Positions 35,249 to 43,874 of a stretch of DNA of 64,000 nucleotides are shown piece after piece. The position numbers and the translations under genes were made by a program. Source of the stretch: Rufibacter immobilis (lineage in GTDB: Bacteria; Bacteroidota; Bacteroidia; Cytophagales; Hymenobacteraceae); NCBI RefSeq assembly GCF_003721565.1, contig NZ_RJJE01000017.1, positions 124,001 to 188,000 on the forward strand, in the 5' to 3' direction. Within the stretch, counting starts at the first letter, position 1; each line of letters starts with the position of its first letter. The notes beneath the pieces were generated by a model that did no database searches, was not told the DNA's origin, and saw only the letters and a list, made by a program, of their open reading frames with translations.

Positions 35249-37468
35249 ATGAGTACAAAACAAGTTTTTGCCGGCAGCGCATCTGGTTTTCTGGTGATGC
35301 TGGCCATGGTGGGCTGCACGTCCTCGCAGCCGAAACAACCTAGCAACGCAACTGCCGCGGCCGCTGCGCCTGCCGCCACTGAGATGAAACAGACCTTTGA
35401 CAATACCCTGCTCAAAGAATGGACCGGTCCGTACGGGGGCGTTCCGGCCTTTGACAAAATGAACCTGGCCGATATTAAACCGGCCATGGAAAAAGGCATG
35501 GCCCTGCACCTGGCAGATATTGACGCCATCACCAACAATACCGCCGCGCCAACTTTTGAGAATACCATTGTGCCTTATGAGAAAGCCGGGGAAGCCTTGA
35601 GCCGCGCCTTCATTTACTACGGCATCTGGGGCAGCAACATGTCTACGCCGGAGTTCCGGAAAATTCAGGCCGAGCTGGCCCCGCAGATCTCAGATTTCCG
35701 GTCTAAGATCTCGCAGAACACCAAGCTGTTCCAGCGCATCAAGGCGGTATATGACCAGTCGCAGAAAACGCCGCTGCCCGCAGATCAGCAGCGCACCGTG
35801 CAGCTCATCTACGAAGACTTCGCCATGGAAGGAGCCGGGCTGAGCACCGAGGCCAAACAACGGTACGCTGCCATCAACAAAGAGCTTTCCTCCTTGTACA
35901 CCTCCTACGGGAACAATGTGCTGGCAGATGAGGAGAAATACGTGACTTTCTTCACCAAAGACCAGTTGAGCGGCCTACCCGAGTCTTTTGTGAAGGCCGC
36001 CGCCAAAGCCGCCGCAGATAATGGCAAGCCGGGCCAGTACGCTGTCACCAACACCCGCTCCAGCATGGACCAGTTCCTGACCTACTCAGACAACCGGGCC
36101 CTGCGCGAGAAAGTCTGGAACACCTACTATTCCCGCGGCGACAACGCCGATGCCAACGACAACAACCAGAACATCACCAACATACTGCACCTGCGCGATG
36201 AGCGCGTGAAACTGCTGGGTCATGACACCTACGCCGACTGGCGCTTGCAGAACCGCATGGCCAAGAACCCGCAAAACGCCATGGCTTTGATGGAGGCCGT
36301 GTGGCCAGCCGCGCTGGCGCGGGTGAAGGAAGAGGTGAAAGACATGCAGGCCATTGCCAATGCCAGCGGCGCCAAAATCACCATTGCCCCCTGGGATTAC
36401 CGCTACTACGCCGAGAAGGTGCGCAAGAAAAAGTACGACCTGGACTCTGACGAGGTGAAGCAGTACCTGGAGTTGGGCAACCTCACGCAGGCTATCTTCT
36501 ACACCGCCGGCGAGCTGTTCAATTTCTCGTTTAAGCCGGTGCCGGCGGGTTCTGTGCCCGTGTTCCATGAAGACGTGAAAGTGTGGGAAGTGACGGATAA
36601 AACCACCGGGGAGCACATCGGGTTGTGGTATCTGGATCCGTTCGCGCGGCCGGGCAAGCGCTCCGGGGCCTGGGCCTCGCAGTACAGAAGCTTCTCTACT
36701 TTTGACGGCAAGAAAACCGTACTGGCTTCCAACAACTCCAACTTTGTGAAGCCTGCGCCTGGCGACCCGGTGTTGGTTTCCTGGGATGATGCCACCACTT
36801 TCTTCCACGAGTTCGGGCACGCGCTGCACTTTCTGGCGTCTAACGTGAAGTACCCCACCCTCAACAGCGGCGTGCGCGACTACACCGAGTTCCAGAGCCA
36901 GTTGCTGGAGCGTTGGCTGAGCACCGATAAAGTGATTAACCAGTTCCTGAAGCACCACAAAACCGGGCAGGTGATGCCGGCCTCGCTGGTGGCCAAGATC
37001 AAGAAAGCCGCCACGTTCAACCAGGGCTTTGAGACCACAGAATTCCTGGCCTCGGCGCTCATGGACCTGAAATACCACACCGTACCAGACCCCACCGGCC
37101 TGGACCCCGACAAGTTTGAGCGCGAGACGCTGGCAGCCCTTAAAATGCCCAAAGAGATTGTGATGCGTCACCGTTCGCCGCACTTCACGCACGTGTTTTC
37201 CGGCGAAGGCTACGCGGCCGGTTACTACGGTTACCTCTGGGCCGATGTACTGACGGCAGACGCTGCCGAAGCCTTTGAGGAAGCCCCGGGAGGATTCTAT
37301 GACAGAGAAGTGGCCGCTAAACTGGTGAAATACCTCTTCGCGCCGCGCAACGCCATGGACCCTGCGGAGGCTTACCGTCTGTTCCGTGGCCGTGACGCCA
37401 AGATAGACGCCCTCATGCGCGACCGCGGTTTCCCGGTACCCGCCGGCCAGAAGGCCCAGAAAAAGTAA
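35249..37468 (+). CDS. M3 family metallopeptidase (peptidyl-dipeptidase Dcp-like) lipoprotein
   Basis: The 739-residue thimet-type zinc peptidase carries the catalytic motif FFHEFGHALHFL at about 519, with the downstream Glu in DYTEFQSQLLERWL. Family features include SALMDLKYHT, HRSPHFTHVFSGEGYAAGYYGY and WADVLTADAAEAF. The N-terminus is a lipoprotein signal (LAMVGCTSSQ, Cys at 23) followed by an Ala/Pro linker. Enterobacterial Dcp releases C-terminal dipeptides and is cytoplasmic or periplasmic; here a lipid anchor places it in the envelope, as in many Bacteroidota. It works on peptides rather than proteins. Ends just before a host palindrome and a terminator. Confidence 0.92.
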   Translation: MSTKQVFAGSASGFLVMLAMVGCTSSQPKQPSNATAAAAAPAATEMKQTFDNTLLKEWTGPYGGVPAFDKMNLADIKPAMEKGMALHLADIDAITNNTAAPTFENTIVPYEKAGEALSRAFIYYGIWGSNMSTPEFRKIQAELAPQISDFRSKISQNTKLFQRIKAVYDQSQKTPLPADQQRTVQLIYEDFAMEGAGLSTEAKQRYAAINKELSSLYTSYGNNVLADEEKYVTFFTKDQLSGLPESFVKAAAKAAADNGKPGQYAVTNTRSSMDQFLTYSDNRALREKVWNTYYSRGDNADANDNNQNITNILHLRDERVKLLGHDTYADWRLQNRMAKNPQNAMALMEAVWPAALARVKEEVKDMQAIANASGAKITIAPWDYRYYAEKVRKKKYDLDSDEVKQYLELGNLTQAIFYTAGELFNFSFKPVPAGSVPVFHEDVKVWEVTDKTTGEHIGLWYLDPFARPGKRSGAWASQYRSFSTFDGKKTVLASNNSNFVKPAPGDPVLVSWDDATTFFHEFGHALHFLASNVKYPTLNSGVRDYTEFQSQLLERWLSTDKVINQFLKHHKTGQVMPASLVAKIKKAATFNQGFETTEFLASALMDLKYHTVPDPTGLDPDKFERETLAALKMPKEIVMRHRSPHFTHVFSGEGYAAGYYGYLWADVLTADAAEAFEEAPGGFYDREVAAKLVKYLFAPRNAMDPAEAYRLFRGRDAKIDALMRDRGFPVPAGQKAQKK

Positions 37469-37473
37469 GCTTC

Positions 37474-37513
37474 CTGTTTAGGGGCTCTTTCCTGAAAAAC
37501 AGGCCCTAAACGC
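37474..37513. repeat. Host palindrome family copy
   Basis: CTGTTTAGGGGCTCTTTCCT / AAAACAGGCCCTAAACGC. It sits between the M3 stop codon and a true terminator, so the palindrome is not itself serving as the terminator here. Confidence 0.8.
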
Positions 37514-37515
37514 AA

Positions 37516-37561
37516 AAGCCGCTCCCCATTTGCCTCTGTGCAGATGGGGAGCGGCTTTTTT
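37516..37561 (+). terminator. Intrinsic terminator after M3 peptidase
   Basis: Stem AAGCCGCTCCCCAT / ATGGGGAGCGGCTT followed by TTTTTT. Confidence 0.9.
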
Positions 37562-37608
37562 GATGGGTTGGGTTTGAGGTGTATTTAAAGCGATTGTGGG
37601 GTTACGCG

Positions 37609-38070
37609 TTAATGTGCTTCAGAGGGGGCTTCCAGGTGGAGGAGGCTGGCGGAATTGATGCAGTAGCGCAGGCCGCTGGGCTCAGGACCGTCGGGGAACA
37701 CGTGGCCCAGGTGGCCGTCGCAGACGTTGCACTGCACTTCCATGCGCTGCATATGATGGCTGTCATCGAAGAAATATTTGAGGGCGCTTTTGGTGATGGG
37801 CTGGGTAAAGCTGGGCCAGCCGGAAATGGCGTGGTACTTCTGGGCGGAGTGGAACAGCAGGCTGCCGCAGCCCGCGCAGGCATACTGTCCGGGGGCATAG
37901 GAACGGCAAAAAGCGTTGCGGTACGGCGATTCCGTGTCTTTCAGGCGCAAAATGCGGTATTGCGCAGGCGTGAGGTACCGGTGCCATTCTTCTTCGGTCT
38001 TGTGTACCCGTTGCGGCGGCTCGGGGTTGCTGTATTTGGCATATTTGATGACGTCTATCCAGCGGAGCAT
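37609..38070 (-). CDS. msrB: Peptide-methionine (R)-S-oxide reductase MsrB
   Basis: The 153-residue enzyme reduces Met-R-sulfoxide in proteins. Zinc-binding pairs CAGCG (about 66) and CNVCDGHLGHVF are intact. The catalytic Cys is in GLRYCINSASL, and GWPSFTQPI is the substrate-site signature. The recycling Cys of class-1 enzymes is not obvious, apart from CRSYAPGQYACAGC, so reduction may use thioredoxin directly. No msrA is adjacent. No signal peptide, so cytoplasmic. Confidence 0.92.
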   Translation of the reverse strand: MLRWIDVIKYAKYSNPEPPQRVHKTEEEWHRYLTPAQYRILRLKDTESPYRNAFCRSYAPGQYACAGCGSLLFHSAQKYHAISGWPSFTQPITKSALKYFFDDSHHMQRMEVQCNVCDGHLGHVFPDGPEPSGLRYCINSASLLHLEAPSEAH

Positions 38071-38227
38071 CTGAGGTTTGGGTTAATTTGCCCGTAAAAC
38101 AACGCAGCGGGAGGGTAGGTTCAGCGGGTAGCGAAGGGGTTAAGATAAAGTGCATTAAGTGCCTCGGGAGCTTCTGGATAGGCTCTGTAAGAAGAAACGG
38201 TCAGGAAGCCTTGACGGCTTTTCTGTC

Positions 38228-38267
38228 GCGTTTAGGGGCTCTTTTTCCAAAAAGAGCCCCTAAACGC
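38228..38267. repeat. Host palindrome family copy (consensus)
   Basis: GCGTTTAGGGGCTCTTTTTC directly followed by CAAAAAGAGCCCCTAAACGC: a perfect 40-bp inverted repeat except for the centre, and the best consensus copy. It lies in the gap before the DUF3943 gene, which otherwise holds no gene. Confidence 0.92.
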
Positions 38268-38426
38268 AAGAGGCCCTAGGTGCCAGAAAATTGACTTATC
38301 TCAATACAGTCCCCGAGCCTTTTACCGTGTTTGTACGTATGTCGTGTGTAGGTACAGGAAAAAGACGTTTGGCAGAGCCTAAAAGCAGCCGGGCTCTGGT
38401 TTCCTGGGTGCCGCTAACCAGACCAC

Positions 38427-39986
38427 ATGAAATATACGTTTACCGTTCTTTTTTGCCTCTGGGCTTCGGCCCTGCTTCAAGCCCAAGTCATTACTGCCCC
38501 AGATTCCATCAAAGCCGGACGCGGTTCACGCGAGCAGCAGCTCCAACAGATCAAGGAACGCAAAGCCCGTCTCTTCACCGACTCACTGGGCGGCACCGAG
38601 CCCACCAACTCGTTCCTCCTGGATACCACGCTCTTCAACAAGTACGGCGATCTGCTCAACGATGACCCCGAGTACAACAAGCGCCAGCCGCTCTGGAAAC
38701 CGACGGCTCAGGTGGTGGGGGTTAACCTTGCGTTCATGGGCTTCAACCGGTACATCGCCAAAGCCGATTACGGCTACGTGAGCACCAGCTCCTGGCGGCG
38801 AAACCTGCGCTCTACTCCTGAATGGGACACTGATGAGTTCGGGATTAACTTTATCGGGCATCCGTACCAGGGCACCCTGTACTTCAACGCGGCCCGCTCG
38901 CAGGGCTATAACTATTGGCAGTCGTTGCCGTTCGCGGTGGGTGGGAGCTTGTCTTGGGAGTACTTCGGGGAGAACACGCTGCCTTCGTTCAATGACATGA
39001 TCTACACGCCCATCAATGGGGCCGCCCTGGGCGAAGTACTGTACCGCCTCAGCACCAACATCCTGGACGACCGTACCCGCGGCCGGGAGCGGGTGCTGCG
39101 CGAGGTGGCGGCGGGTCTGGTGAACCCCGTGCGCGGCCTGAACCGATTGTTGCAGGGCAAAACGTTCCAGGTCACCAACAAAGAAGTCTACGAGAAAGAA
39201 CCGCTCAACATCACGCTATTTGCCGGGGTGCACCGCCTCAACGATGAGCAGGACGATGTCTTCGGGACGGGCCGCAACAAAGCCATGCTCAATGTGCAGC
39301 TAGATTACGGTAATCCCTTTGAGTTGCAGCGGCGCAAGCCTTTTGACCTGTTCCGGCTACGGGTAGAACTCAGCAAAGGCGCCAATGACACCCTGGGCGG
39401 TACCATCAACAACATCACCGGGTACGGCATCTTGTTCGGGAGGAACGCGCAGGTGGGCAAACTGTCTATGCTCACGGGCCTTTTCCAGTACTATGACTAT
39501 TGGAACACCCGCAATTTTGAGTTGGGCGCACTGGGCTTTGGGGGCGGCTTGTTCACCCGTTTGCCCCTGAGCAAGCAGATTAACCTCTACAACAACCTGC
39601 ACCTGGGCGTGATTCCGCTGGCCGGCAACGGTACCCGTTTCGGGCCAGATGAGAACGGTCTCCGCAACTATGTCTACACTACCGGTCTGCACGCCAAACT
39701 GGAGAGTACCTTGAGCCTGGGCAAATACGCCTCGGCGGCCTTTGTGTACTACCATTACTGGCTCCACACGTTTGAGGGTCTGGAGGGCAGCAACTCCGTG
39801 GGCATTGTGCGGCCGCGGGTAACGGTGAGGCTGTTCAAGAACGTGAGCCTGGGCTATGAGCACTTCGGGTACACCACCAACCGCCGGTTGAAAGCCTACC
39901 CCAACCAGCGTGCGGTTATCACAGACCAGAAGATTTTCCTGCAACTGTTCCTGGAAGACTCGCAGCGCAGAGGGCGCTATAATTAA
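38427..39986 (+). CDS. DUF3943 outer-membrane protein
   Basis: The 519-residue protein has a signal peptide (MKYTFTVLFCLWASALLQAQ) and the DUF3943 core: EWDTDEFGINFIGHPYQGTL, YFNAARSQGYNYWQSLPFAV, EYFGENTLPSFNDMIYTPI, GAALGEVLYRLSTNILDD and NPVRGLNRLLQGK. Beyond residue 260, alternating amphipathic strands ending YNLHLGVIPL..., VTVRLFKNVSLGYEHFGY predict a beta-barrel. Members are widespread in Bacteroidota; function unknown. It is preceded by a host palindrome and followed by the G-rich repeat pair. Confidence 0.85.
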   Translation: MKYTFTVLFCLWASALLQAQVITAPDSIKAGRGSREQQLQQIKERKARLFTDSLGGTEPTNSFLLDTTLFNKYGDLLNDDPEYNKRQPLWKPTAQVVGVNLAFMGFNRYIAKADYGYVSTSSWRRNLRSTPEWDTDEFGINFIGHPYQGTLYFNAARSQGYNYWQSLPFAVGGSLSWEYFGENTLPSFNDMIYTPINGAALGEVLYRLSTNILDDRTRGRERVLREVAAGLVNPVRGLNRLLQGKTFQVTNKEVYEKEPLNITLFAGVHRLNDEQDDVFGTGRNKAMLNVQLDYGNPFELQRRKPFDLFRLRVELSKGANDTLGGTINNITGYGILFGRNAQVGKLSMLTGLFQYYDYWNTRNFELGALGFGGGLFTRLPLSKQINLYNNLHLGVIPLAGNGTRFGPDENGLRNYVYTTGLHAKLESTLSLGKYASAAFVYYHYWLHTFEGLEGSNSVGIVRPRVTVRLFKNVSLGYEHFGYTTNRRLKAYPNQRAVITDQKIFLQLFLEDSQRRGRYN

Positions 39987-40000
39987 ATTCATTATGTTTT

Positions 40001-40080
40001 CTGCCCACCTCCCAAGAGGGGAATTTGATCTCCAAAAGTAGCTGGGAAAGTTCCCTCCCGGGAGGGGCAGGGGTGGGTAC
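40001..40080. repeat. CCCTCCC/GGGAGGG inverted pair, copy 4 (compact)
   Basis: CTGCCCACCTCCCAAGAGGG then, 25-30 bp later, CCCTCCCGGGAGGGGCAGGG and GTGGGTA. It is the shortest spacing of the family in this window. Confidence 0.65.
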
Positions 40081-40121
40081 CTCTAGATACAGAGTGAATT
40101 GGCAAACTGGCTTGCTGTTCT

Positions 40122-40167
40122 TTTACGTTTAGGGGCTCTTTTTAGAAAAAGAGCCCCTAAACGTAAA
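40122..40167. repeat. Host palindrome family copy
   Basis: TTTACGTTTAGGGGCTCTTT / AAAAGAGCCCCTAAACGTAAA. The outer GCG/CGC pair seen in other copies is replaced by ACG/CGT on both sides, which is a matched change. Confidence 0.9.
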
Positions 40168-40245
40168 TTATTGGATTTCATTTGCTGGGCTGTGAGCCGG
40201 AAAGAACGAAGCAAATACAGGTAAAGACATTTGCGCCTGAAACCG

Positions 40246-40253
40246 TACCTTTG
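40246..40253 (+). promoter_or_regulatory. Bacteroidota -7 box TACCTTTG
   Basis: An exact TAnnTTTG match 33 bp upstream of ATG 40286. No -33 element at canonical spacing is visible. Confidence 0.55.
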
Positions 40254-40285
40254 GTTTGGATTTAGGTTTTAAGCAGAGCAAGCGC

Positions 40286-40720
40286 ATGAAAGTGATTGGG
40301 AACATTCAGGACATCTCCACCAAGCGAGACAGCCGCCACAAAAGCATTGAGGTGTACATAGACACCGTGGAATACCTCACCCAGCGCAAAGATGGCCGGT
40401 ATTATCAGGCTTTTTCCTTTGAGGACGAACTGGAGACTCCGCTGGTACTCACCGGCGACTGCCTGGCCCTGGCCAAGCCGAAGAAAGATGCCGACGGCGA
40501 CTACGTGTTTAAGGTGTATGACCTGGTAGACGGAGAATACGTGCTCAACCCAGACAAAACGCTGGCGCTGGACTGGGAGTATGACTTTGACGAAGACCTG
40601 TTCATTCTCAACTCGGCGTATTACTCGGTGGCGCTGCCCAATGAGGAGTACAAGCAGCTGGAAACCCAGAAGCAGAAAGAGAAGTCCATGAAAAACTGGA
40701 AGGGCAGAAAAAGGTCCTGA
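40286..40720 (+). CDS. Conserved hypothetical, 144 residues
   Basis: The acidic, beta-rich protein (MKVIGNIQDISTKRDSRHKS; DKTLALDWEYDFDEDLFILN) has a basic, helical C-terminal tail (EEYKQLETQKQKEKSMKNWK). I do not recognise the family. The start 40286 is preferred over the in-frame codon 10 residues upstream because the -7 box at 40246 leaves a normal short leader. It lies 88 bp before the HipA-like gene on the same strand and may share its transcript. Confidence 0.65.
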   Translation: MKVIGNIQDISTKRDSRHKSIEVYIDTVEYLTQRKDGRYYQAFSFEDELETPLVLTGDCLALAKPKKDADGDYVFKVYDLVDGEYVLNPDKTLALDWEYDFDEDLFILNSAYYSVALPNEEYKQLETQKQKEKSMKNWKGRKRS

Positions 40721-40807
40721 ATTACGCTTGGCGGAGGTCCGGGTGAAGTGACTTCCTGCTCTACAATCCTTTCGGCGCCGCCGAAAACCACCAGAAGAAA
40801 ACCAGAT

Positions 40808-41608
40808 ATGATACATAGCCAACCAGAGCTGAGAACCGTGAACGTGGTGCGGTACGTGACGCCGCTGCGCGAGGGTGGTTCGCTCCCCGCCATTGTGGAG
40901 GCCGACGATGATTTTCTGTACGTGCTCAAGTTCAGGGGTGCGGGGCAGGGCGTGAAGGCGCTCATTGCCGAACTGGTGGCCGGGGAGATTGCCCGCGCCC
41001 TGGGTTTCCGGATTCCGGAGATTGTGTTCGCCCAACTGGACGAGAGCTTCGGCCGCGCCGAGCCCGATGAGGAAATCCAGGACCTGCTGCAGTTCAGCGT
41101 GGGGCTTAACCTGGGGCTGCACTACCTGTCACGGGCCATCACGTTTGATGCGCTGGTGAACACCGTTGACCCGCTGCTGGCTTCGCAGGTGGTTTGGCTG
41201 GACTGCCTCATCACCAACGTAGACCGCACCGCCCGCAACACCAATATGCTCATGTGGCACAAAGAACTGTGGCTGATTGACCACGGCGCGGCCTTCTATT
41301 TCCACCATTCCTGGCAGAATTGGCAGGAGCAGGCCAAGCGGCCCTTCGTGCAGGTGAAAGACCATGTGCTGCTGCCCGCAGCAACTGAGCTGGCGGCGGT
41401 AGATGCCCAGTTCAAGGCAGTGCTCACCCCGGAGAGAATCCAGTCTATTGTATCTTTGATCCCAGACGAGTGGCTCACCAGCCATGACTCGCCGTTTGCC
41501 TCGGTAGAGGAGCACCGGCAGGTGTACGCCCAGTTCCTGGAGATCCGTTTAGCCCATTCAGAAATTTTTGTCAACGAAGCACAGCATGCAAGAAAAGCAC
41601 TTATTTGA
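40808..41608 (+). CDS. HipA-family kinase-like protein
   Basis: The 266-residue protein is related to the C-terminal kinase lobe of HipA. Visible elements: FLYVLKFRGAGQGVKALIAE (Lys of the ATP site), AELVAGEIARALGFRIPEIV, the catalytic loop WLDCLITNVDRTARNTNMLM (Asp and Asn) and LWLIDHGAAFYFHH (Asp-His-Gly in place of the Mg-binding DFG). It lacks the N-terminal HipA subdomain and there is no HipB-like repressor, so a classic toxin-antitoxin role is doubtful. The stop overlaps the DUF3037 start by 23 bp, so the pair is coupled. I chose ATG 40808 (MIHSQPELRTVNVV). Confidence 0.82.
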   Translation: MIHSQPELRTVNVVRYVTPLREGGSLPAIVEADDDFLYVLKFRGAGQGVKALIAELVAGEIARALGFRIPEIVFAQLDESFGRAEPDEEIQDLLQFSVGLNLGLHYLSRAITFDALVNTVDPLLASQVVWLDCLITNVDRTARNTNMLMWHKELWLIDHGAAFYFHHSWQNWQEQAKRPFVQVKDHVLLPAATELAAVDAQFKAVLTPERIQSIVSLIPDEWLTSHDSPFASVEEHRQVYAQFLEIRLAHSEIFVNEAQHARKALI

Positions 41609-41969
41609 GTACGCCGTTCTTAGGGTGGTGCCGTGCGTGGAACGCGAGGAATTCCTGAACGTGGGCGTGATTCTGTACTGCCCGGCCCAGGGTTTTCTGC
41701 AAACCAGGTTTGAGCTGAAGGAAGAACGGCTCCGGGCGTTTGGGGGGCAGATAGACCTGGAAGAGCTGCGGGAAAGGCTGGGGGCGTTTGAGCGCATCTG
41801 CGGCGGCAGGAAAACCGGCGGTACCATTGGCAATTTCCCTATTGCGTCTAGGTTCAGGTGGCTCACGGCTACCCGCAGCACCGTGGTGCAGACCTCGGCG
41901 GTACACCCGGGACTGTGCACAGATGCCCAGGAAACCCTGCAGAAGTTGTTCACGCAGTTGGTGGCCTAG
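41586..41969 (+). CDS. DUF3037 protein, coupled to HipA-like kinase
   Basis: The 127-residue protein opens with EYAVLRVVPCVEREEFLNVG and VILYCPAQGFLQTRFE, diagnostic of DUF3037, and ends with SAVHPGLCTDAQETLQKL. Homologues are commonly paired with HipA-like kinases, as here (23-bp overlap). The partner role (regulator, substrate or inhibitor of the kinase) is unknown. The start at 41586 (MQEKHLFEYAVL) fits the family; an ATG 18 bp upstream is possible. Confidence 0.85.
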   Translation: MQEKHLFEYAVLRVVPCVEREEFLNVGVILYCPAQGFLQTRFELKEERLRAFGGQIDLEELRERLGAFERICGGRKTGGTIGNFPIASRFRWLTATRSTVVQTSAVHPGLCTDAQETLQKLFTQLVA

Positions 41970-42020
41970 GCGGCAGTGAAACGTACTTAACGACTTTGTC
42001 TCGGCTTTTCAAGAAGGTTC

Positions 42021-42060
42021 TGGTTTAAGCCTGATTTCAGAAAAAGAGCCGCTAAACGCA
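42021..42060. repeat. Degenerate host palindrome
   Basis: The right arm AAAAAGAGCCGCTAAACGCA is clear; the left arm (TGGTTTAAGCCTGATTTCAG) is diverged. Confidence 0.55.
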
Positions 42061-42154
42061 ACGTGTAGGATATATTTGTGCTAGCCGGTGTTAAGTACCG
42101 TTCGTACTGGAAAGATTTGCAGAAGAACTCGCGCAGGATGAATTCCTTTAGCGG

Positions 42155-42162
42155 TAACTTTG
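42155..42162 (+). promoter_or_regulatory. Bacteroidota -7 box TAACTTTG
   Basis: An exact TAnnTTTG match. It lies 10 bp before ATG 42173 and 61 bp before ATG 42224; normal leader length favours the latter start. Confidence 0.55.
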
Positions 42163-42223
42163 TTTATCTGGTATGATTTCTTTTCCGTTGGGAAGAGCAG
42201 AAGTACAAACCGCAGCAACTGGC

Positions 42224-42400
42224 ATGACCGAAAAAGAATTTGACGATAAATTAGTGGAGACCCTGGACAACTTCCTGCTCTCCATGGCTGAGAGCCCCGA
42301 GGTAGAGGTGGAGAAGTTCTATAACATGACCTGCCTATTGGAAAATCTCCGGTTCTTCAGTCCCGTGCTGTACAGCGCCATCCGGAATAAAGAAGCCTAG
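42224..42400 (+). CDS. Small acidic hypothetical protein, 58 residues
   Basis: MTEKEFDDKLVETLDNFLLS is followed by EVEKFYNMTCLLENLRFFSP and ends NKEA. It is helical and acidic, with no known domain. It has its own -7 box and an intrinsic terminator 30 bp downstream, so it is a complete small transcription unit. An upstream in-frame ATG (42173) would add 17 residues. Confidence 0.65.
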   Translation: MTEKEFDDKLVETLDNFLLSMAESPEVEVEKFYNMTCLLENLRFFSPVLYSAIRNKEA

Positions 42401-42431
42401 CTTCAGCCCCAGGAACCCAATTGTTTTACAG

Positions 42432-42471
42432 AAAAGCCCGCCTTCTCATGTTTTGCTGAAGGCGGGCTTTT
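42432..42471 (+). terminator. Intrinsic terminator
   Basis: Stem AAAAGCCCGCCTTC / GAAGGCGGGCTTTT with a roughly 12-nt loop. Confidence 0.88.
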
Positions 42472-42582
42472 CTGTTGCAGGGTGTGCAGTATAATCGCTC
42501 CTTAGAACGGTGTGCCTATAGATTTTGATGGGCGTTGGAGCGGCTGTAATGGCGTTGCTGCTTCTGACGTGGGGGGAGGTGC

Positions 42583-42957
42583 CTAGATTATATTCAACGT
42601 ACTGCCAATTTCCAGCAGAGAATCTCTGAAGTCATAGAAGGAGCGGAGGTACGTAAACAGGTCCGGCTTAGGCGAATTCCAGTAGGAGTAAGATTCTATT
42701 TGCAAGCTGGTCACCTGCCGCTGAAGACAGCTAAGCCTAGCGTCTGGGGTAGAACCTAGGTTCTGGAGGGTTTGCAGCCAATAATGGGCTATATGTGATA
42801 ACAGGTGCACCTCCTGCGGCTCTTCTCCCCGTTCATATTCCTCCCTGCTAAAACCGTCCAATACCTTTTTAAACAGGATTATCTGGGAAGTATATAATGT
42901 ATAATTATTATCGGTCATTTCAGGGTGAGCTTGAAAGTCCAAATTTGATGAAAACAT
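42583..42957 (-). CDS. Hypothetical protein, 124 residues
   Basis: A helical, soluble protein with FSREEYERGEEPQEVHLLSH, HYWLQTLQNLGSTPDAR and SLQIESYSYWNSPKPD. I do not recognise the family. A second in-frame ATG at 42918 (MTDNNYTLYTSQIILF) may be the true start. Codon use is plausible. Isolated on the minus strand. Confidence 0.55.
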   Translation of the reverse strand: MFSSNLDFQAHPEMTDNNYTLYTSQIILFKKVLDGFSREEYERGEEPQEVHLLSHIAHYWLQTLQNLGSTPDARLSCLQRQVTSLQIESYSYWNSPKPDLFTYLRSFYDFRDSLLEIGSTLNII

Positions 42958-43310
42958 CTAAGAGGAGGTTGCTTTTCCGGTGGAAGCTCTATCTGAAGCG
43001 TTGAAGGTGCTGTATTTGTCGTTAAGTGCATCAAGATGCATGATAAATTTTAATAAGTTAAATTTATATAGTAAATTAATTATTTGTATAATTATACTTT
43101 GTTCTATTTCGTCAGTTGCTGTGCTACGCTGGTAAATTGAATTTAAGAAATAAATTTAATTTCTACTTTCCTCTTTGAATTTATCTATCGGTTCTTTCTC
43201 AGGTCTTACCTAATTTGTCAAATCAAGGGCAATAAGAACATACTTCTACTTGCCATTGGTTTATAGTATACCCATTTTCAGATATCTTAAGGGCTTTGAA
43301 ATGAAATTAT
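42958..43310. other. AT-rich intergenic stretch
   Basis: No gene is seen. The central part (about 43040-43120) is strongly AT-rich and could hold the DUF4256 promoter, but no exact -7 box is present. Confidence 0.4.
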
Positions 43311-43874
43311 ATGGCCAAGAGAACCGAATTATCTCCAGAACTACGTGAAGAACTTTTCCTGTTGTTAAAGACCCGTTTTGAGAAAAACATGCATCGCCAT
43401 GAGGGCCTTCAATGGGTTGCGATTCAAACCAAACTAGAGGCAAACCCAGACAAAGTATGGTCGCTTCTCCAAATGGAAGAAACAGGCGGTGAACCAGATG
43501 TAGTGGGCCACGACAAAGAGACGGGAGAATACCTGTTTTACGACTGCTCCGCCGAGAGCCCCAAAGGGCGCAGGAGCATTTGCTATGATCATAGAGCATT
43601 GGAGTCAAGGAAGGAACATAAGCCCAAAAACAGTGCTATGGGCATGGCCGCCGAGATGGGAATTGAACTACTGACCGAAGAGCAGTACCGGGCCTTGCAG
43701 CAATTTGGGAAATTTGATACCAAAACCTCCAGTTGGCTCATGACATCAACCAGCATCCGGGAAATGGGAGGTGCCATCTTTGGAGATTGGCGCTACGGGA
43801 CAGTATTTGTCTATCATAACGGAGCAGAATCTTACTATGCCGCCCGAGGCTTCCGTGGCTCACTTCGTGTGTAA
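43311..43874 (+). CDS. DUF4256 protein
   Basis: The 187-residue protein closely follows DUF4256: LLKTRFEKNMHRHEGLQWVA, MEETGGEPDVVGHDKETGEY, YDCSAESPKGRRSICYDHRA, EHKPKNSAMGMAAEMGIELL, KTSSWLMTSTSIREMGGAIF and DWRYGTVFVYHNGAESYYAA. The family is conserved but of unknown function, sometimes found beside DNA-modification or stress genes. Monocistronic here. Confidence 0.9.
   Translation: MAKRTELSPELREELFLLLKTRFEKNMHRHEGLQWVAIQTKLEANPDKVWSLLQMEETGGEPDVVGHDKETGEYLFYDCSAESPKGRRSICYDHRALESRKEHKPKNSAMGMAAEMGIELLTEEQYRALQQFGKFDTKTSSWLMTSTSIREMGGAIFGDWRYGTVFVYHNGAESYYAARGFRGSLRV

Noticed and set aside
41973-42060. Small RNA or riboswitch before the 42224 gene
   Set aside because: The only structure is a decayed host palindrome; the promoter box at 42155 lies downstream of it.
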